Part shown: one piece after another, positions 24,874 through 37,100 of the stretch
How the letters are laid out: each line of letters begins with the position of its first letter
Position numbering within the stretch: the stretch's first letter is position 1
Source: Ptychodera flava
Lineage: Eukaryota > Hemichordata > Enteropneusta > Ptychoderidae
Length of the DNA stretch: 64,000 nt
Direction: 5' to 3'
Assembly (NCBI RefSeq): GCF_041260155.1
Contig: NC_091931.1
Coordinates: 46,137,433-46,201,432, forward strand
Translations under genes and position numbers: made by a program
The notes under the pieces: model-generated
The model's database searches: none
The model's input: only the letters and a program-made list of their open reading frames with translations
What the model was told of the DNA's origin: nothing

Positions 24874-25447
24874 CACAGGCGACCCAAGTAGGCCCTATTA
24901 CTGAGTTTTTCACACTGTTTCCTCTATCATTTTCTCTTCTTTCTTTATGCTCTGGAATGATCGGAATAAATAAAATAAATGGTTTATATAACCTAACCTA
25001 ACCTAACCTGTGACTCTTTATTTATTTTACACTCCATTACAAGGGCGTATATCTCTCATACACACATGCTGTAATTAATTAGTCAACACAACTAATTATG
25101 CTAATCCGTGGACTTATCAGGGATTTTACAGGTTGGTCAACATCGCGAAAGATAGGAATGGTTACTAACTTTTTCATTAACATCACTATCTTTCCGATGT
25201 TGACCAACCTCTGATAAGTCCACGGATTAGCATAATTAGTTGTGTTGACTAATTAATTACAGCATGTGTGTATGAGAGATATACATTCTTGTAATGGAGT
25301 GTAAAATAAATAAAGAGTCACAGAGGCTAGGTTAGGTTATACAAACTATTTATTTTATTTATTCCGATCATTCCAGAGCATGAAGAAAGAAGAGAAAATG
25401 ATAGAGAAAACAGTGTGAAAAACTCAGTAATACTTGGGTCGCCTGTG
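24874..25447. mobile_element. Foldback 4: MITE with CACAGGCGACCCAAGTA ends (574 bp)
   Basis: The arms of roughly 270 bp are near-perfect complements and are flanked by ATTATAC on both sides (24867-24873 and 25448-25454), a 7-bp target duplication. It lies end-to-end with foldback 3, whose CACAGGC end is similar, so the two may be related families. Its right end is under 300 bp from the NKRF-like start codon. Confidence 0.85.
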
Positions 25448-25734
25448 ATTATACTTGGCCTACAAAGATTTTCAGTGCAGTGACTGTTCAAGTTCCGGGT
25501 CCAGTGGTCCAGTGCGTTGGTCAGCCTCGTTTTGAAATCTCTTATTTGCGAATTTATGTAACGCCGTTCGAATTTCGTTCCCCGATTATAATGCAAAAAC
25601 AGCATTTATTTTACCGATAAATTGATAATATAATTTTTTAGGATTTTAATAAGTTTGTTGCACAATTCTACAAGAGATGAAGGAGGACGAATGGTGTATC
25701 TTGAAATACAAAATTACTGAGCCCAAACTCCAAA

Positions 25735-28700
25735 ATGGCGGATTCCACGACAAACGAATCAACGGCCCGCCTTGAAAAATTTCGGCATCATTACGAGCCA
25801 AAGCACCACTGGGAAGCAAGAAGAGAATTTATTTTACGTAATCTTGGTGATTATCCGGAAAATAAGCTTATTACGTTGTCGATGGTATGGGCAAACATGC
25901 AGTTTGACGGGTGCAAGTAAGTAAGGTCATAGTGATCGCGCAAATGCAGTGCCATGTACCACTGAGGTCGCACGCACACAATGCCGCGCCGCACTGCGGA
26001 CAAAGTCCGTTGCGATTGGATTTGGACCTGTTCTTCTGTTCCATCCATTCGTCCCACCGCATCCATTATTCAGAGGTGCCTAGACTTATTAGAACAGTAC
26101 AAGGACAATGTATAGTGAGGTACATGTAACATGTACACGTCAATTTATTTTACGCACTATAGATCACTGGCACCACCGTACTACACACGTACGCGATTGT
26201 GCAATACCTTAGTCCAAGCTTAGTCAAAGCTTATATGAAGCTTGGCGCCGAAGCTTAGAACAATGGTTTGCGTGCCAACCTTAAATTAAGACTGGGACGC
26301 CCAAGATTAGCTGAAGCTTATCCTTGCACACCTTTGTTGAAGCTTAGGGCTAACTAACCTTTATAAAAGCTTAAACTTCCAAATCTTGTTCCAAGCTTGG
26401 GCAGTAAAGCTTGGGCCGAACTTTACGGATAAGCTTTTTATCATCCTCGTTTCTACTGTAGCTTTTGGGTCCCTTGACCCAGCATTTGACCTAAGGGTTA
26501 TTTTTTTGCTCAGTTTAGGGAGCCGATTTTGCTGCAGAGTCTTGCCAAATTATTGGTTTGAAAGTTATGATCCACATTTAAGTAAAAATATAGACCAGTA
26601 GGCGGGCTTTGGATAAAATAACCACGAACGTGTTGAAATATGTTTGCGTTGAGACTAGCCCCGACTGACATCGCGACAGGAACACCTCTTGTCATCACTG
26701 TCCAGGACGCCCGGTGCTCATGTCGTCTGCACAGCTGAAGAGTGCGGCTTGATCGACTGCATCACGACTTTTATGCAGTGTTCTCCCCAGAAATTTCTGA
26801 AACAGGATCGGCTAATTTGCATAACAATAACTATGTAAATTTTATGTTAATTATGCAATACACAGGTCACTCCACAGCATCAGAAAAAATCCCACAATAA
26901 AAGGATAAAGCAAAGTCTTTTATGCTCTTTAAGCACTTCATATATTACATCCATATTTTCATTTAAAGTCTTCCAGTTCTCTCTCGAATAACATTCAAAA
27001 TCAGACGTTTTACGTGATCCTCTGTTACTACCGGTACATGTTTGTCTGTAGCCAGATTGCTATTCTAAAACCTTGGATGTCTTTTTTAAACATCCATGGC
27101 AATACAGTTACACGGACAAGTTCATACGGGACTGAATATTGCACTTACAATTCGGAGTCAGCAGAGCATGCCTGCAGAGAAATATGTTGACTTTAAAACT
27201 CAATTCATAATAAAGAGAAGCCCGAAAATATTGATTCGGGTATTTTCAAGAACAAGATTTGAAATTGCATCGACTTCTACTTCAACAAACGTACGAAACT
27301 TCGACAACTGCGCGGCGTCGGCAGCGGCCATGCATTGTGATGTGTAGAGCACACTTGAACACACGCGACCTTTGAACCTTTACTGTATACCCTAAGCGTA
27401 CGTACATAGCTGCTGTATTCAGATGATCAGATGAATGATTATTTTAGCTCATGTAGTTCCTTTTAATTTCATTTCATGGTGCCTTGAATATTGTAAAACG
27501 GGTCATGGGTTTTGAAACTGGATCAAGTGCAGTTGTTTCTCAAAGTCAATCGAACAAATCCATGCAAGTTACGAATGCGTGACACGAGGTGACACACATG
27601 GCTTCAACGTCATGTTGACGTACACAAATCTCGAAATGGCCAACTTGGACACGCAACGATCTGAACACGCGGCAGTACCATACATTTTTGCATCTGATTT
27701 TTGTCTCAGTCAATCGTACGATTTCAGCCACTTCTGATCGAAATCACTTTTTTTGACCTTCGGATTCTTACCAGTGCGAGACATTGGTTGCAACGGCAGT
27801 TCAACCAGTTGCCTATAGACTACTATAGTATCGATGCTTTGACCATGAACTACCTCCATGCTTTGACTGAGTGCCCGCTGGCAAAGATGCAACACCGAGC
27901 CTTTCGTTGAGTATACCCCATGTCCGTTGTATGAAATGACCGTTGTCTGTACGATCGGCAGCGTAACACATTTCATGCTTTTTGAATTTAAGTTTCATCC
28001 GTCTTAGCCGATGTTCATTTGCACATGGAGGTAGGAAGAGATGATTTGCAATACAGCCGGCCCATTTATTCTCCTCACAGACAAGCGCGACTTTGGGTGC
28101 TTTGCACCCGATAACCCTGCCTCATCGTGTGTAAAACACCTAAAGCATCGACATAAAAGGAGAACAGTCTAACCATTTCACACATTTTGGCAATGGAATA
28201 AACCTTTTAATCATCTGGCACGTCATGTTATTGCCACATTAGAACCGTTTCACACTTGATACGCTCGCTGAAATAAAAGTGACAAAATCGCCGCCGAGAA
28301 ACAATAGGTCTTCAGCCACATTTAAAGAGAATCAGCGGACATGAAACAGGATCGGCATAAAAAATAAAGGATCGGGCGAAAAAATAAAGGATCGGGCGAA
28401 AAAAATAAAGGATCGGGGCCGATCCTGTTAAACGGCCTGGGGAGAACACTGAATTAACCGCTATATGACAAGTTTCTTGTTGACAAGGTTTAATACCGAT
28501 GTACTGAATTATATCGAGTATAGCCAAAATGAGCCACAAAAATCCGACTACACTTCTGAAAATACACGACAGCGAAGAGATGCACACACCACACTTTACG
28601 ATTTGTAGTGACTCAGAAAGTTCGTGATCCTGTTCCTTGTAAGTTTTTGACACAAATCATATTACGTAGTAAAGATACTCCCACGAAAAACAAACTTTAA

Positions 28701-31700
28701 TGTAGGTCGTTTAAACAAGTTTAGTCATATTTAGGCATGCCAGTGACAAAAATATACGATCAGACGATGTAGTAAATACCTTTGAAATGGTTTATTCGTA
28801 TATTGCAACAAAATGTACACAGTATCAGTATATACAAGTTACGAAGCTGTACTCACTTCAAGTATTCCCTAATCCGCTCACAAATTCCTTTCTAAGATGA
28901 TAAATTCGGCATATTGGACGTGTTAGGAAGGACATGGATAATTCTTGAAGATGAACTGACTGGCACAACTATACTATTAAATGTGCATCCACGTTGCATT
29001 CGTACAACTTCAGGCGAGGCCGTACAGACATCTGTAGGTTTTCCTCCGGGAGCTGCGCGAGGTCGATTTTGACCGGATTTTGGTGGGCCTCGTAACTTTC
29101 ATGAAGGGCTTTGAGTATTTTTCAGAGCTGAAAAATTACTCACTTTACACACTCCAGCCTATGTTTCACATTTAATTCGGCATTTCATATAAATATTAAC
29201 ATCCTTCAAATTATGGAAACCCGGATTGACATCTTAATAATTAAATCGTTTAATTTGAAATTTTACTACAACCACCCAGTGAAGTGGAATGGCCCAAAAG
29301 CGGAATAATATCAACAAGTGAAACGGTTGCCATCACTCCTTCGCAACCAACTTTCTATATGAGTACGGCGCGAATAATGAATAAAGAAGGGCCCATTTCT
29401 GTCGATTTCGTATCGAGTATCGAAATGCCGCCAGGGAAATGATCAAAACCAATGTATGCATGTATGATAGAGGGGTTATTATACATAATGCGTTTGCATT
29501 TTGGACACATCACTCGAATACAATACGATATCGACCAAACTGCATATCTGCGTTTTCCGCCGTACGTAACAGCTCCGTTGTTTGTCCTTAGGTGAAGGTT
29601 AAATGCCAAGCTTCACCGAAGCTTAATCCCAGCTAGGCTTGATTTAACAGTGGTCAAAGTGATAGGGTTTTTATGGTAAAGCTGGGCTGTAAGATTCCTC
29701 ATGTGCTATTTATAGCAATTATGCAATCTGTGTAAACAGTGCAATGAAAGTGTAACATGATTCCTTATAATGCTTTTGATGACCTTGAACTTCTTAAGTT
29801 ACAAACATTTGTCTCTTCAGTGAGCTTTCTCTGAGTATGTACAGTCTCAACTTATTCAACAGAACTTACTTTCAATGTTAATTTGAAAGTTAAAATGTGC
29901 TTGGTTAAGGTGGTTAGAAAGGCTAGAGCGTCAGTTATAAATTTCAACAAAACTATTAAAATATAAAAGTAGTCAACATTCTCTGTGGAATAAAAAAAAC
30001 TAGACATTTGGGCACAAAGGCATTGCAGAGTTATAGCCTGTTAAAACTTCTGAAAAACTGACCAAATAAGAAGAAGTTGGGGAGTCCTTAGTGTATTAAC
30101 TATGGTAGAGGTCCCCTAGCTTATAATAAAATGTTTGAAAAGGGAAAGTCATTATTTGCTGTTTTTCAGGAAAGTTTGACAAGGCGGTGCTGGCATTCAG
30201 AGTGAGTGACTGCTATTGTAAATGCATTTTTAGATTCTTTGAGTGTCAAAGATGTGTCAAAAGTGAGATTAACCAAAAAAACTGCTCTATGACTTCAAAA
30301 GAGGGGTGCAAATATGGCTTGTTTTCAACATTTTTGACACAATAACAGTTTTCCTACATAATTGTATACCAATTTAATCCAACTTTGAAATGAGATATGG
30401 ACATGGAATTTTTACATCCTATTAACAAGGTTACAGATAAGATTTGTACGGCACAATTTTCCTGTATTTGAAGTACTTTTTGAAAAATCACATTTTGAAA
30501 TTTGAAAGAATTTTTAATAATTTTTTGATATATAAACCCATGTAAAATCATAAAAACAAATTTTATTTACAAATCCTGCCGTACAAATCTTACAATAAAT
30601 AGTGTCAACATATTTATAACTAATTTGGTAATATTAATACTATCCAATTATTATTAAATTCAAATATTTAAAAAAACATGAAAAATTAAATTTTAATATT
30701 TACTGGTGTCATATTTCAAAATCATGGCTGCAAATATATAATTTTTATATTCTTTGGAGAAAATATTAACTAAGGGAGTTATCCTGAAAATTTGAACTAA
30801 ATATCTTGATTCTAACACTTGAAATTTGACATTAACTCCGAGAAAAGAATTGGTGCAAAAATAGCCTTTCCAACCACCTTAATAGGATGAAAATACAGAT
30901 ATAGATAACCAGCTGAAGATTCTTTATAACCTGACAGATATGCTGTTTTATTATGACGTAAATCTTGATTTAAGCAAGTCTTGTTTACTTTAATTAGAAT
31001 GTAATTAACTCTTGTTTATTTGCTATTATAGACTAAAATAGTCTGATGAAATATGCAAATCTGTATTTTTACGGAATTTTTTTCCATTTTTGGTCAGGCC
31101 ATCCTGAAATGAGCTATCAAAGATATCCACCTTCTTCATCAATACATGTGTCACAAAAGGTTATTCTCTACATAACACAGCAGAGCTCTGTCAACTGTTG
31201 AGTCGCTTGTTTTTTCAAAACCGCTGGTCAGACAGCTTTAGTATTTGGTTTACATGTCCCTAGGATGACCTTAGTGAGATAATTTCATACAGTCAGGAAA
31301 TACTTAATTTTGTATCCATGTCTATAGTAGCTTCAGGGACTTCGGCCCTATGTTTAATAAATTGGTATTAATTTTGAGTGCATTTCATGAGGAAATTGTT
31401 CACTGGTAGTTTGTTTGAACGCATACAAAATGCACATTGAGAAATAAAAATAAAATGAAAAAAAAAAATTCCCTACCTACCTACCCTATTTTTGAAAACC
31501 ATGTAATCGGAACAGCACAATTTTTTTTTGGCCTTAAAGGAGAATCAAGACAAGAGTAGTTTAATTTTGTGTTTTCATAAAGTGACAAAGCACTATTTCC
31601 CTGAAACCGCATTTAATAATTGTCCTTATACTGAATATGCTTTTTTCCGTCTGGGTTTTCCCAGTTACCTTTTTTGAAAGATTCAGAAACGTTATAAAGG

Positions 31701-34700
31701 AAACTATTACTACCAGTAGTATTAACAAAGTACAATCAGGCCTTTAGCAAAACAATGGACAGGAGCACAGAAACATTGGCCTTTTTGCTTGGTTCCAATT
31801 ACATCTCCTGAGAAGCCCTGGAGAGCTAGTTTTATAATTGCAACCAAATCAGATGTACACAGTGTCTGAGGACCCTTTCTTTTATAGTTGAAAACAATAA
31901 AAGCACAGCTAATCATTGTTTCATCTAGGCTGCACAATTGTGAGATTCCCCCTCTTTGGTGTGCTCCACGCTGCCAATCGTACGTAGAAGGGGCGACCCA
32001 TCGCGCACTGCACAGAGCTGGCTGTAATGGCATATGAAATATTATAGGTGTTACACTTTGGTGCATTTGACCCGTTATCAGCACCTGTTAATAGTGTAGC
32101 AACAGGCATCGTATAGTGTAGCAAAAAAAAATTTACATGAAAGGGACTGATTTTAGTTCAATTTTGATACTTTTTGAACTGCTTCAATAAAATGCTGTTG
32201 AAACAATACCACACGTTAATTTCCCAATGCTGATTTTGTATATAAAACCTGTCAGCCAGTTGAGAGTTACGTTCACAAAAGTTCATTGCCCTTGCCCGAT
32301 AAGGTTTCTGTGTCACATTATCTCTGTACGATTAAGAAAAGGAGACAAACTGAAGTTTTTGTGCATTGTATGAATGTCCATAACACTATGAAAATAGTTC
32401 TGGTAGCATAAATTGACATGAAAAATCGAAGTTTCCTGTTACAGAAACATGTACAGTTACAGTGAATGGCATGGCACTGTGACAGTACTGCATGATGTGG
32501 TGTAAATGCGTCCGGTTTTTTAATTCAGTGAACAGACACTGACTTATTTTTCAGGCAAATAAACCCTAAAGTTAACTGTCGGTTATTTTCCCATTCTAAA
32601 ATGACTGACAAAATGCAATTGGAGCAAATCTGACATCGAGAAACTCCGCATTCAAAACATGGCAGACTAGTCCTCTTAAGTTGTTCATTTTAACTCTACT
32701 GAGTCTGCACACAAGACTACAAGACCAGCTAGGTCACTAGAAAAGTACAGCTAACTGGTTTGTATAGGGCAATGTTGATCCAAGACTTACAGTGGTTAGG
32801 GATAATATATATGTAAAAAAGTGACAAACAAGTACATTATTTTTTTCAGAAGCTACAAAACATTCCTTAATAACTACTGAACATTTTTTCTTGCGTTGTG
32901 TTAGTGCGCACAGTTAAGATAAAATTGAACAAAAAATCCCTTGAAGGTACAGTGGAAAAGGCTAGATGTTGTTATTATGTTTGAATGTACACATGTACTT
33001 TAGTCCTAAGAAAGCAAACATTTGTACAAACAAACATACAAAATATTTAGAGGGTATAAATGGCAAGCGAGGGTATTTGGTTGCAGATATAAGACCTCAG
33101 GGGTGAGAATTAGCATATTCAGCAGGAAATAATTACCGAGTGAAGAGGGATTTGTCACCTGTCGGTCTCCATATGATGTTGACCAAGCACACGTTTGATG
33201 ATCACAATATTATAGTTCTGGACAAGGAATCAAATTGGTTTTTACATGGAGTCAAGGAAGCAATACACATTGTTGGCTCTAATCTTGAATTGGATCATGA
33301 CCACAGCAGCTATGCCTTACCATCAGTATACAGTAGCCTAATTCAGTCACATGATTTACCGGTGATCACTGAATGATGGCAATTGTCCAGCCAGTGTCAT
33401 TCATGCTGATGAAGGGTTACCGGACGGACCCTAAAGCTACAGACTGTAGTAACTTTATTTGTTGAGTGCAACGGTTAAAACTACACTCACGACAGTTTAA
33501 CATGGTCACCGTGTGGTACAGGCACCATATTCAAAATGCAGTGAATTGAGTTACACATTTCCTTGAATGTTATTGAAACCATCTTATGTCTGACTCAGTA
33601 ATAATGAGTTGTATTGGGAAACAAATCGTCCACCAAGCAGACCGCGAATATTATGCATCCTCACCCCCTCATTAAAGACTTCAGTTATGCATTACCAAAG
33701 GTCATTGTCAATCCTACATGTATGTGCAGTGAAATCTGTCTAAACCTAAATCTGTCTTATCTGGAAACCTGTCTATAGTAGATGGCTTTTCAAGTCCCTT
33801 TCACATACGACACTATGCTAAATGAACCTCTATAAACCAGACATCTCTAAACTGTACAATTTTGTCAGTCCCTTTTGTGTTCAGTTTAGACAAGTTTTGC
33901 TACATACGAAGTATGTATCATCTGCTTGTCCCATTGCTATAGAAGTTGATATGCATGTTCCCAAGTTGACCTCCAGTACCTAAGTTGCAGACCTTATTTG
34001 ATTTTGTCATTCTAGTTTTTCTGGTGTCAATATTTCTTGAATGGACCAATTTAAACCCAATGTGAGCACAGTGTCCTTGACAGTATTTTTCTCCTTGTAA
34101 CTATATGATCACTGTGTTTAATGTCTTATGAAATTAATGTAGTGCATGTTACTTTCTCATACTGAGTTTCATAGAGAAAACAGTCAAGAATCAGGTTTTT
34201 GTCATGCTTTGTGTATGAACTGCAGATTTCATAATGATTCCAAAAACTGCAAAACTTAATGATGCGATTGAGCATTTCAAAAACATGGTGACCCTCTCAT
34301 CACCAAAGTCAAAAACAAAAATGGTGGGCAATGATACTTTAGGCTGTAAAAGGAGTTTTAGTACTCTGACTGACATTTTTGTTCAAAACCACTGCTATCT
34401 TGGACAGGATGACAAATGCCAAATGTGGCATGTTCTCAGTACACCAATCTTTCTCAGTCGGTGGTTTTACATGTAGTGTGCAACCTCGTGTCCTCTCCAA
34501 GAATTAACATTTTCATAAATGATACCTGCTGGGTAGTACATGTCTTGTGTAGTTCATCTTCAACTGAGTCTCTTCAGTTATGTAGGTAAATTGTATGATT
34601 TGATGTTCATTTTATTTCAGTGTTTGCTTCTAGTTCTAGTTATAACACTTTGCTGTTTACTTTCTTTAGGCAAGCACAAGGCTTTGTGTCAAAGATCCAG

Positions 34701-34839
34701 TGTATAAGAAAAATGCTGGTAGAGCTAGAATAGCTAATTGTCACAATGTCTCCTTTCTTCCAGATATGACCATGAATTAATGGAAAGAGTGGAAGAGATG
34801 GCCGCGGGTATCACAGTGCATTCTTCCAAACAGAAGTAA
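25735..34839 (+). CDS. XTBD-only short isoform, CDKN2AIPNL-like (85 aa)
   Basis: The same first exon (25735-25916) can join 34764-34839 through a strong acceptor (TCCTTTCTTCCAG). The split Lys codon is preserved and the frame reads KYDHELMERVEEMAAGITVH, then SSKQK and TAA. This completes the XTBD helix pair and stops. Small XTBD-only proteins (CDKN2AIPNL, also called C2AIL) exist as separate genes in vertebrates and bind XRN2. Here the exon is an ancient duplicate of the start of the long exon (ATATG..., GAATTAATGGAA and GGTAT in both). No AATAAA occurs before 34920, so the short message probably carries the long ORF in its 3' UTR. Splicing is predicted, not shown. Confidence 0.65.
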
Positions 34840-36378
34840 TTTATTACACACTAGAACAGAAAACCATGAATTCCAACTTCACATCTGACATGTCAATTTC
34901 TTCCTGTGTCTATTTAAAGATATGCTCCAGAATTAATGGAACGGATCAACAGCTTGGCTGCTGGTATTGTGATTGGGAATTCATGTCCAAGTATGACACC
35001 TGACACAAAATCGTTAAGTGATGGTAAAAAGAGAAAGAGTGACACAAAGCAAACTGAACATGAATCACAAATGAAGTCACCAAGACTACAAGCCAGCCAG
35101 ACACAAAGTGATGACAATCTTGTACACCCTGAGCTAAATCCATCGGTCTTGCAACAACTCCCTCTACAGGTGAAGAAGCTAATGATTAAAGAAGCAGCTA
35201 ATCCACTTGGTGTGCTGGGGAATGCACTCTCAAAGTTCAGTCTCAAACCTGAATTTACATTTGCTGACAGATCACAGATCATCCAGGACAATAATTCTGC
35301 CTCAAATGCAAAGGCTAAGAAAAAAGCCATAATGGTGAACCACAAATGGGAATCAGTACTGCACATTGGTTGTGTTTACATAGCACATGCAGAAAGCACA
35401 AATAAGCTTGAAGCAAAGAGACTCTGCGGAGAGAAAGCTGTTTCACTTCTAAAAAATGACCATCTTATAGTAAGAGATGTGGCCAGGAACATCCATGGGC
35501 AAAGGGTGATGAGGCAAGAATTGATTGCTTTAACAAAGAAAGGGAGCAATTCTGATGATGGAGATAAAGTCAATGAAGAAAAAAATCCACTTTCCCGGTT
35601 GGTGATCATGGAAAATGCCAAGGAAACAAGTCCCATATGTACCATCATGAACTCTTGTCAGATTTCAAAATTAGCAGTATCTTTTGAGTTTAAAGACTTG
35701 ACTGAAAGTCTTGGAGGACAGAGAGCATTTGTTAGTAAGCACATTTGTAAAGTAATTGTTGAAGGTCAGGTAGTTGGGGTTGGGGTTGATGCCATCAAGA
35801 AAGATGCAAAGAAAACGGCCGCTGAAAAAGCATTGACCAGATTACGGAAGATTTGTCCAACTGTAAAAGTCAACCAAGAAATTGAAGATGCCCTAACAAA
35901 ACAGGAAGTGATGAAAACAACAATACAAGAAAACAAAGAATTGCCAGATTCAAATATTGGAAGCAAACTTATGAAAAAAATGGGATGGAGTGGAGGTGGA
36001 CTCGGAAAGGATGGAAATAAGGGAATAGAAGTGCCAATTGCAATTGAGGAAAGACATCGTAGGGAAGGACTTGGCATGGGTAGACCTGTTGGAACTGATA
36101 AAATTGATTACAAGACAGCGCAAGAAATAATAAAGAATTATGCCCTGTCTGATAATCAAGATGACTTAGTGTTTTCTTCAGAGTTGAATAATGATGAAAG
36201 GAAAGTTATTCATCAGGCTGCTGGCAAATTTGGATTGAAGAGCAGATCCTATGGCAGTGGTGATAATAGATACTTAGTGATCAAAAAAATCCGAAATGCT
36301 AAAGACATTGTTGAACACTTGACTCAAAGTGGTGGATCATCAGCAAGATATGAGCTGATTCTTCCAGAACAGCATTGA
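25735..36378 (+). CDS. NKRF: NKRF-like protein: XTBD, dsRBD-like, G-patch, R3H (546 aa, two coding exons)
   Basis: Coding exons are 25735-25916 and 34920-36378, joined by donor AA/GTAAGTAAGG and acceptor TATTTAAAG after a pyrimidine tract. They share a split Lys codon. Residues about 12-83 form an XTBD (HHWEARREFILRNL, LSMVWANMQFDGC, then KYAPELMERINSLAAGI across the junction). Two dsRBD-like segments follow (about 155-241 and 283-380), then a G-patch (about 405-450: MGWSGGGLGKDGN) and an R3H domain (about 482-541). Human NKRF has this order. There it binds XRN2, supports pre-rRNA processing with DHX15 in the nucleolus, and was first described as a repressor of NF-kappa-B targets. The start is the first in-frame ATG in good context; an overlapping out-of-frame upstream ORF (25677-25775) may dampen translation if transcribed. 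The 9-kb intron is full of repeats. Confidence 0.88.
26217..26440. repeat. Cluster of ten AAGCTT palindromes
   Basis: AAGCTT occurs ten times in about 225 bp (for example CCAAGCTTGG, TGAAGCTTGG, CGAAGCTTAG), against an expectation of well under one. Related AAGCTT-rich sequence recurs near 29606-29640, where a different repeat is truncated. This suggests the two are the ends of one intronic insertion. Confidence 0.7.
26776..28451. mobile_element. hAT-like TIR element (1.7 kb), non-autonomous
   Basis: The ends CAGTGTTCTCCCCAG are perfect inverted repeats of 15 bp, and both are followed within about 20 bp by ACAGGATCGGC. Ends of this type are common for hAT MITEs. No target duplication is evident, so one flank may have been rearranged. 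Near 28350-28420 three tandem units of AAATAAAGGATCGGGCGAAA occur. No transposase is seen. Confidence 0.65.
28452..29640. other. Intron of the NKRF-like gene; no exon supported
   Basis: Short protein-like open stretches on both strands around 28905-29110 lack starts and convincing splice borders. Confidence 0.4.
29640..31355 (-). repeat. B-type tandem-core element, inverted copy that preserves an empty site
   Basis: Read on the minus strand, 31355-31095 matches 41333-41577 and 29860-29640 matches 46372-46590 on the plus strand. The order is the same but without the 4.8 kb that separates the plus-strand parts. The junction here reads TTCTGTTGAA/TAAGTTGA (between 29855 and 29854). It is therefore the unoccupied version of the site into which the pearl-like element at 41600-46371 inserted. 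The homology ends near 29640 at AAGCTT-rich sequence. Confidence 0.75.
31356..33129. other. Intron of the NKRF-like gene; nothing recognised
   Basis: AT-rich, with homopolymer runs and no domain or exon signal I could support. Confidence 0.4.
33130..33360 (+). pseudogene. Penelope-like element, GIY-YIG endonuclease C-terminal fragment
   Basis: The open frame includes HMMLTKHTFDDHNIIVLDKE, then SNWFLHGVKEAIHI and ALPSVYSSLI. The spacing His...His-x-Phe/Ile-Asp, VLD-x-E-x2-W, VKEAI-x-I and LP-x2-Y/W-x2-LI is the hallmark of the C-terminal end of Penelope-like element proteins, after the GIY-YIG core. The GIY-YIG core itself and the RT are absent. It lies inside the NKRF-like intron in sense orientation. 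Confidence 0.65.
33361..34740. other. Intron end with a dispersed repeat at 33905-34120
   Basis: 33905-34120 (from CTTGTCCCATTGCTATAGAA) recurs inverted at 63720-63925 with about 85% apparent identity. No exon was found until 34764. Confidence 0.6.
34741..34923 (+). promoter_or_regulatory. Tandem alternative splice acceptors deciding short or long XTBD protein
   Basis: The two acceptors lie 156 nt apart: TCCTTTCTTCCAG ending at 34763 and TTTCTTCCTGTGTCTATTTAAAG ending at 34919 in part. The first has the stronger CAG; the second has AAG. Both leave an A that completes the Lys codon, so both junctions stay in frame. Choice of acceptor would determine whether the dsRBD-like, G-patch and R3H parts are made. 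Confidence 0.6.
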
Positions 36379-37100
36379 AGGAATTTTAGGTGTGTTTGTT
36401 AGACGTTCTTAAAGCTATAATGCTGTTTGTGTAAGCAGTTGCAAAAGTTGTGTCAGCTGATTTTGTAACACAGTCCTGCCACCAAGAATGCACCAAGACT
36501 ACTTTCTACTGTTTAGAGTAAAAATTCAGTTAGTTTATTCACAATATTAATATTTTATTATTTTCTGGAAGTCAGTGTAACCATATTTAGTTTTAAAATT
36601 CATCGTTTCATAAGAGTTCAGGTATTGTACCATTGTCTTACACGCCAGCAGGGCACATCAAATTCATCAGACATGTCAGTGTTAATGTCCTTATGCTTCT
36701 AAAAGGTTGTAGACATGTCTTTTAATTTCGTTTTATGGATATCTATCCATCTGAGTCGGAGATATGTGCTGATAGAGAGGGTTTTACTTTAGAGTGGGGT
36801 TTGTCAATCAAGGGGTATAGTTTGTTAAACTTTGACGATATGAGGATGAAGATCCAAATTTGAATGTTACATATGAACTTACCACAAAACCAGTGTTTGC
36901 GTAAGAACTGTGGTGGACAAATTATTAATTTTCAATCTTTAAAGTTTAATGCTCACTCTAGTTTTTATTACCTATGTAATTTAATGTGTGCAGCCACCCT
37001 CCCACTTCTACTATACAGATGGCTGGCTCAATGCACTCTCTGGTTTCCAAGGGTGTTATCAACAGCAAATAAAAATATGGATGCCACAACAGTTTCTTGA
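36379..37100 (+). other. 3' UTR of the NKRF-like gene with candidate poly(A) signal
   Basis: No coding sequence follows the stop at 36376-36378. The first clear AATAAA is at 37068-37073, giving a UTR near 0.7 kb if used. Confidence 0.5.

Noticed and set aside
28905..29110. Protein-like open stretches on both strands in the NKRF-like intron
   Set aside because: Neither has a start codon or an acceptable acceptor/donor pair, and the two overlap on opposite strands; at best a decayed fragment.
33401..33450. Hammerhead-ribozyme-like motif (CTGATGA, GGGT/ACCC stem, AAA, CTAC/GTAG stem) just after the Penelope-like fragment
   Set aside because: Penelope-like elements often carry hammerheads, but here the invariant G12 is changed and no helix I can be formed with flanking sequence.
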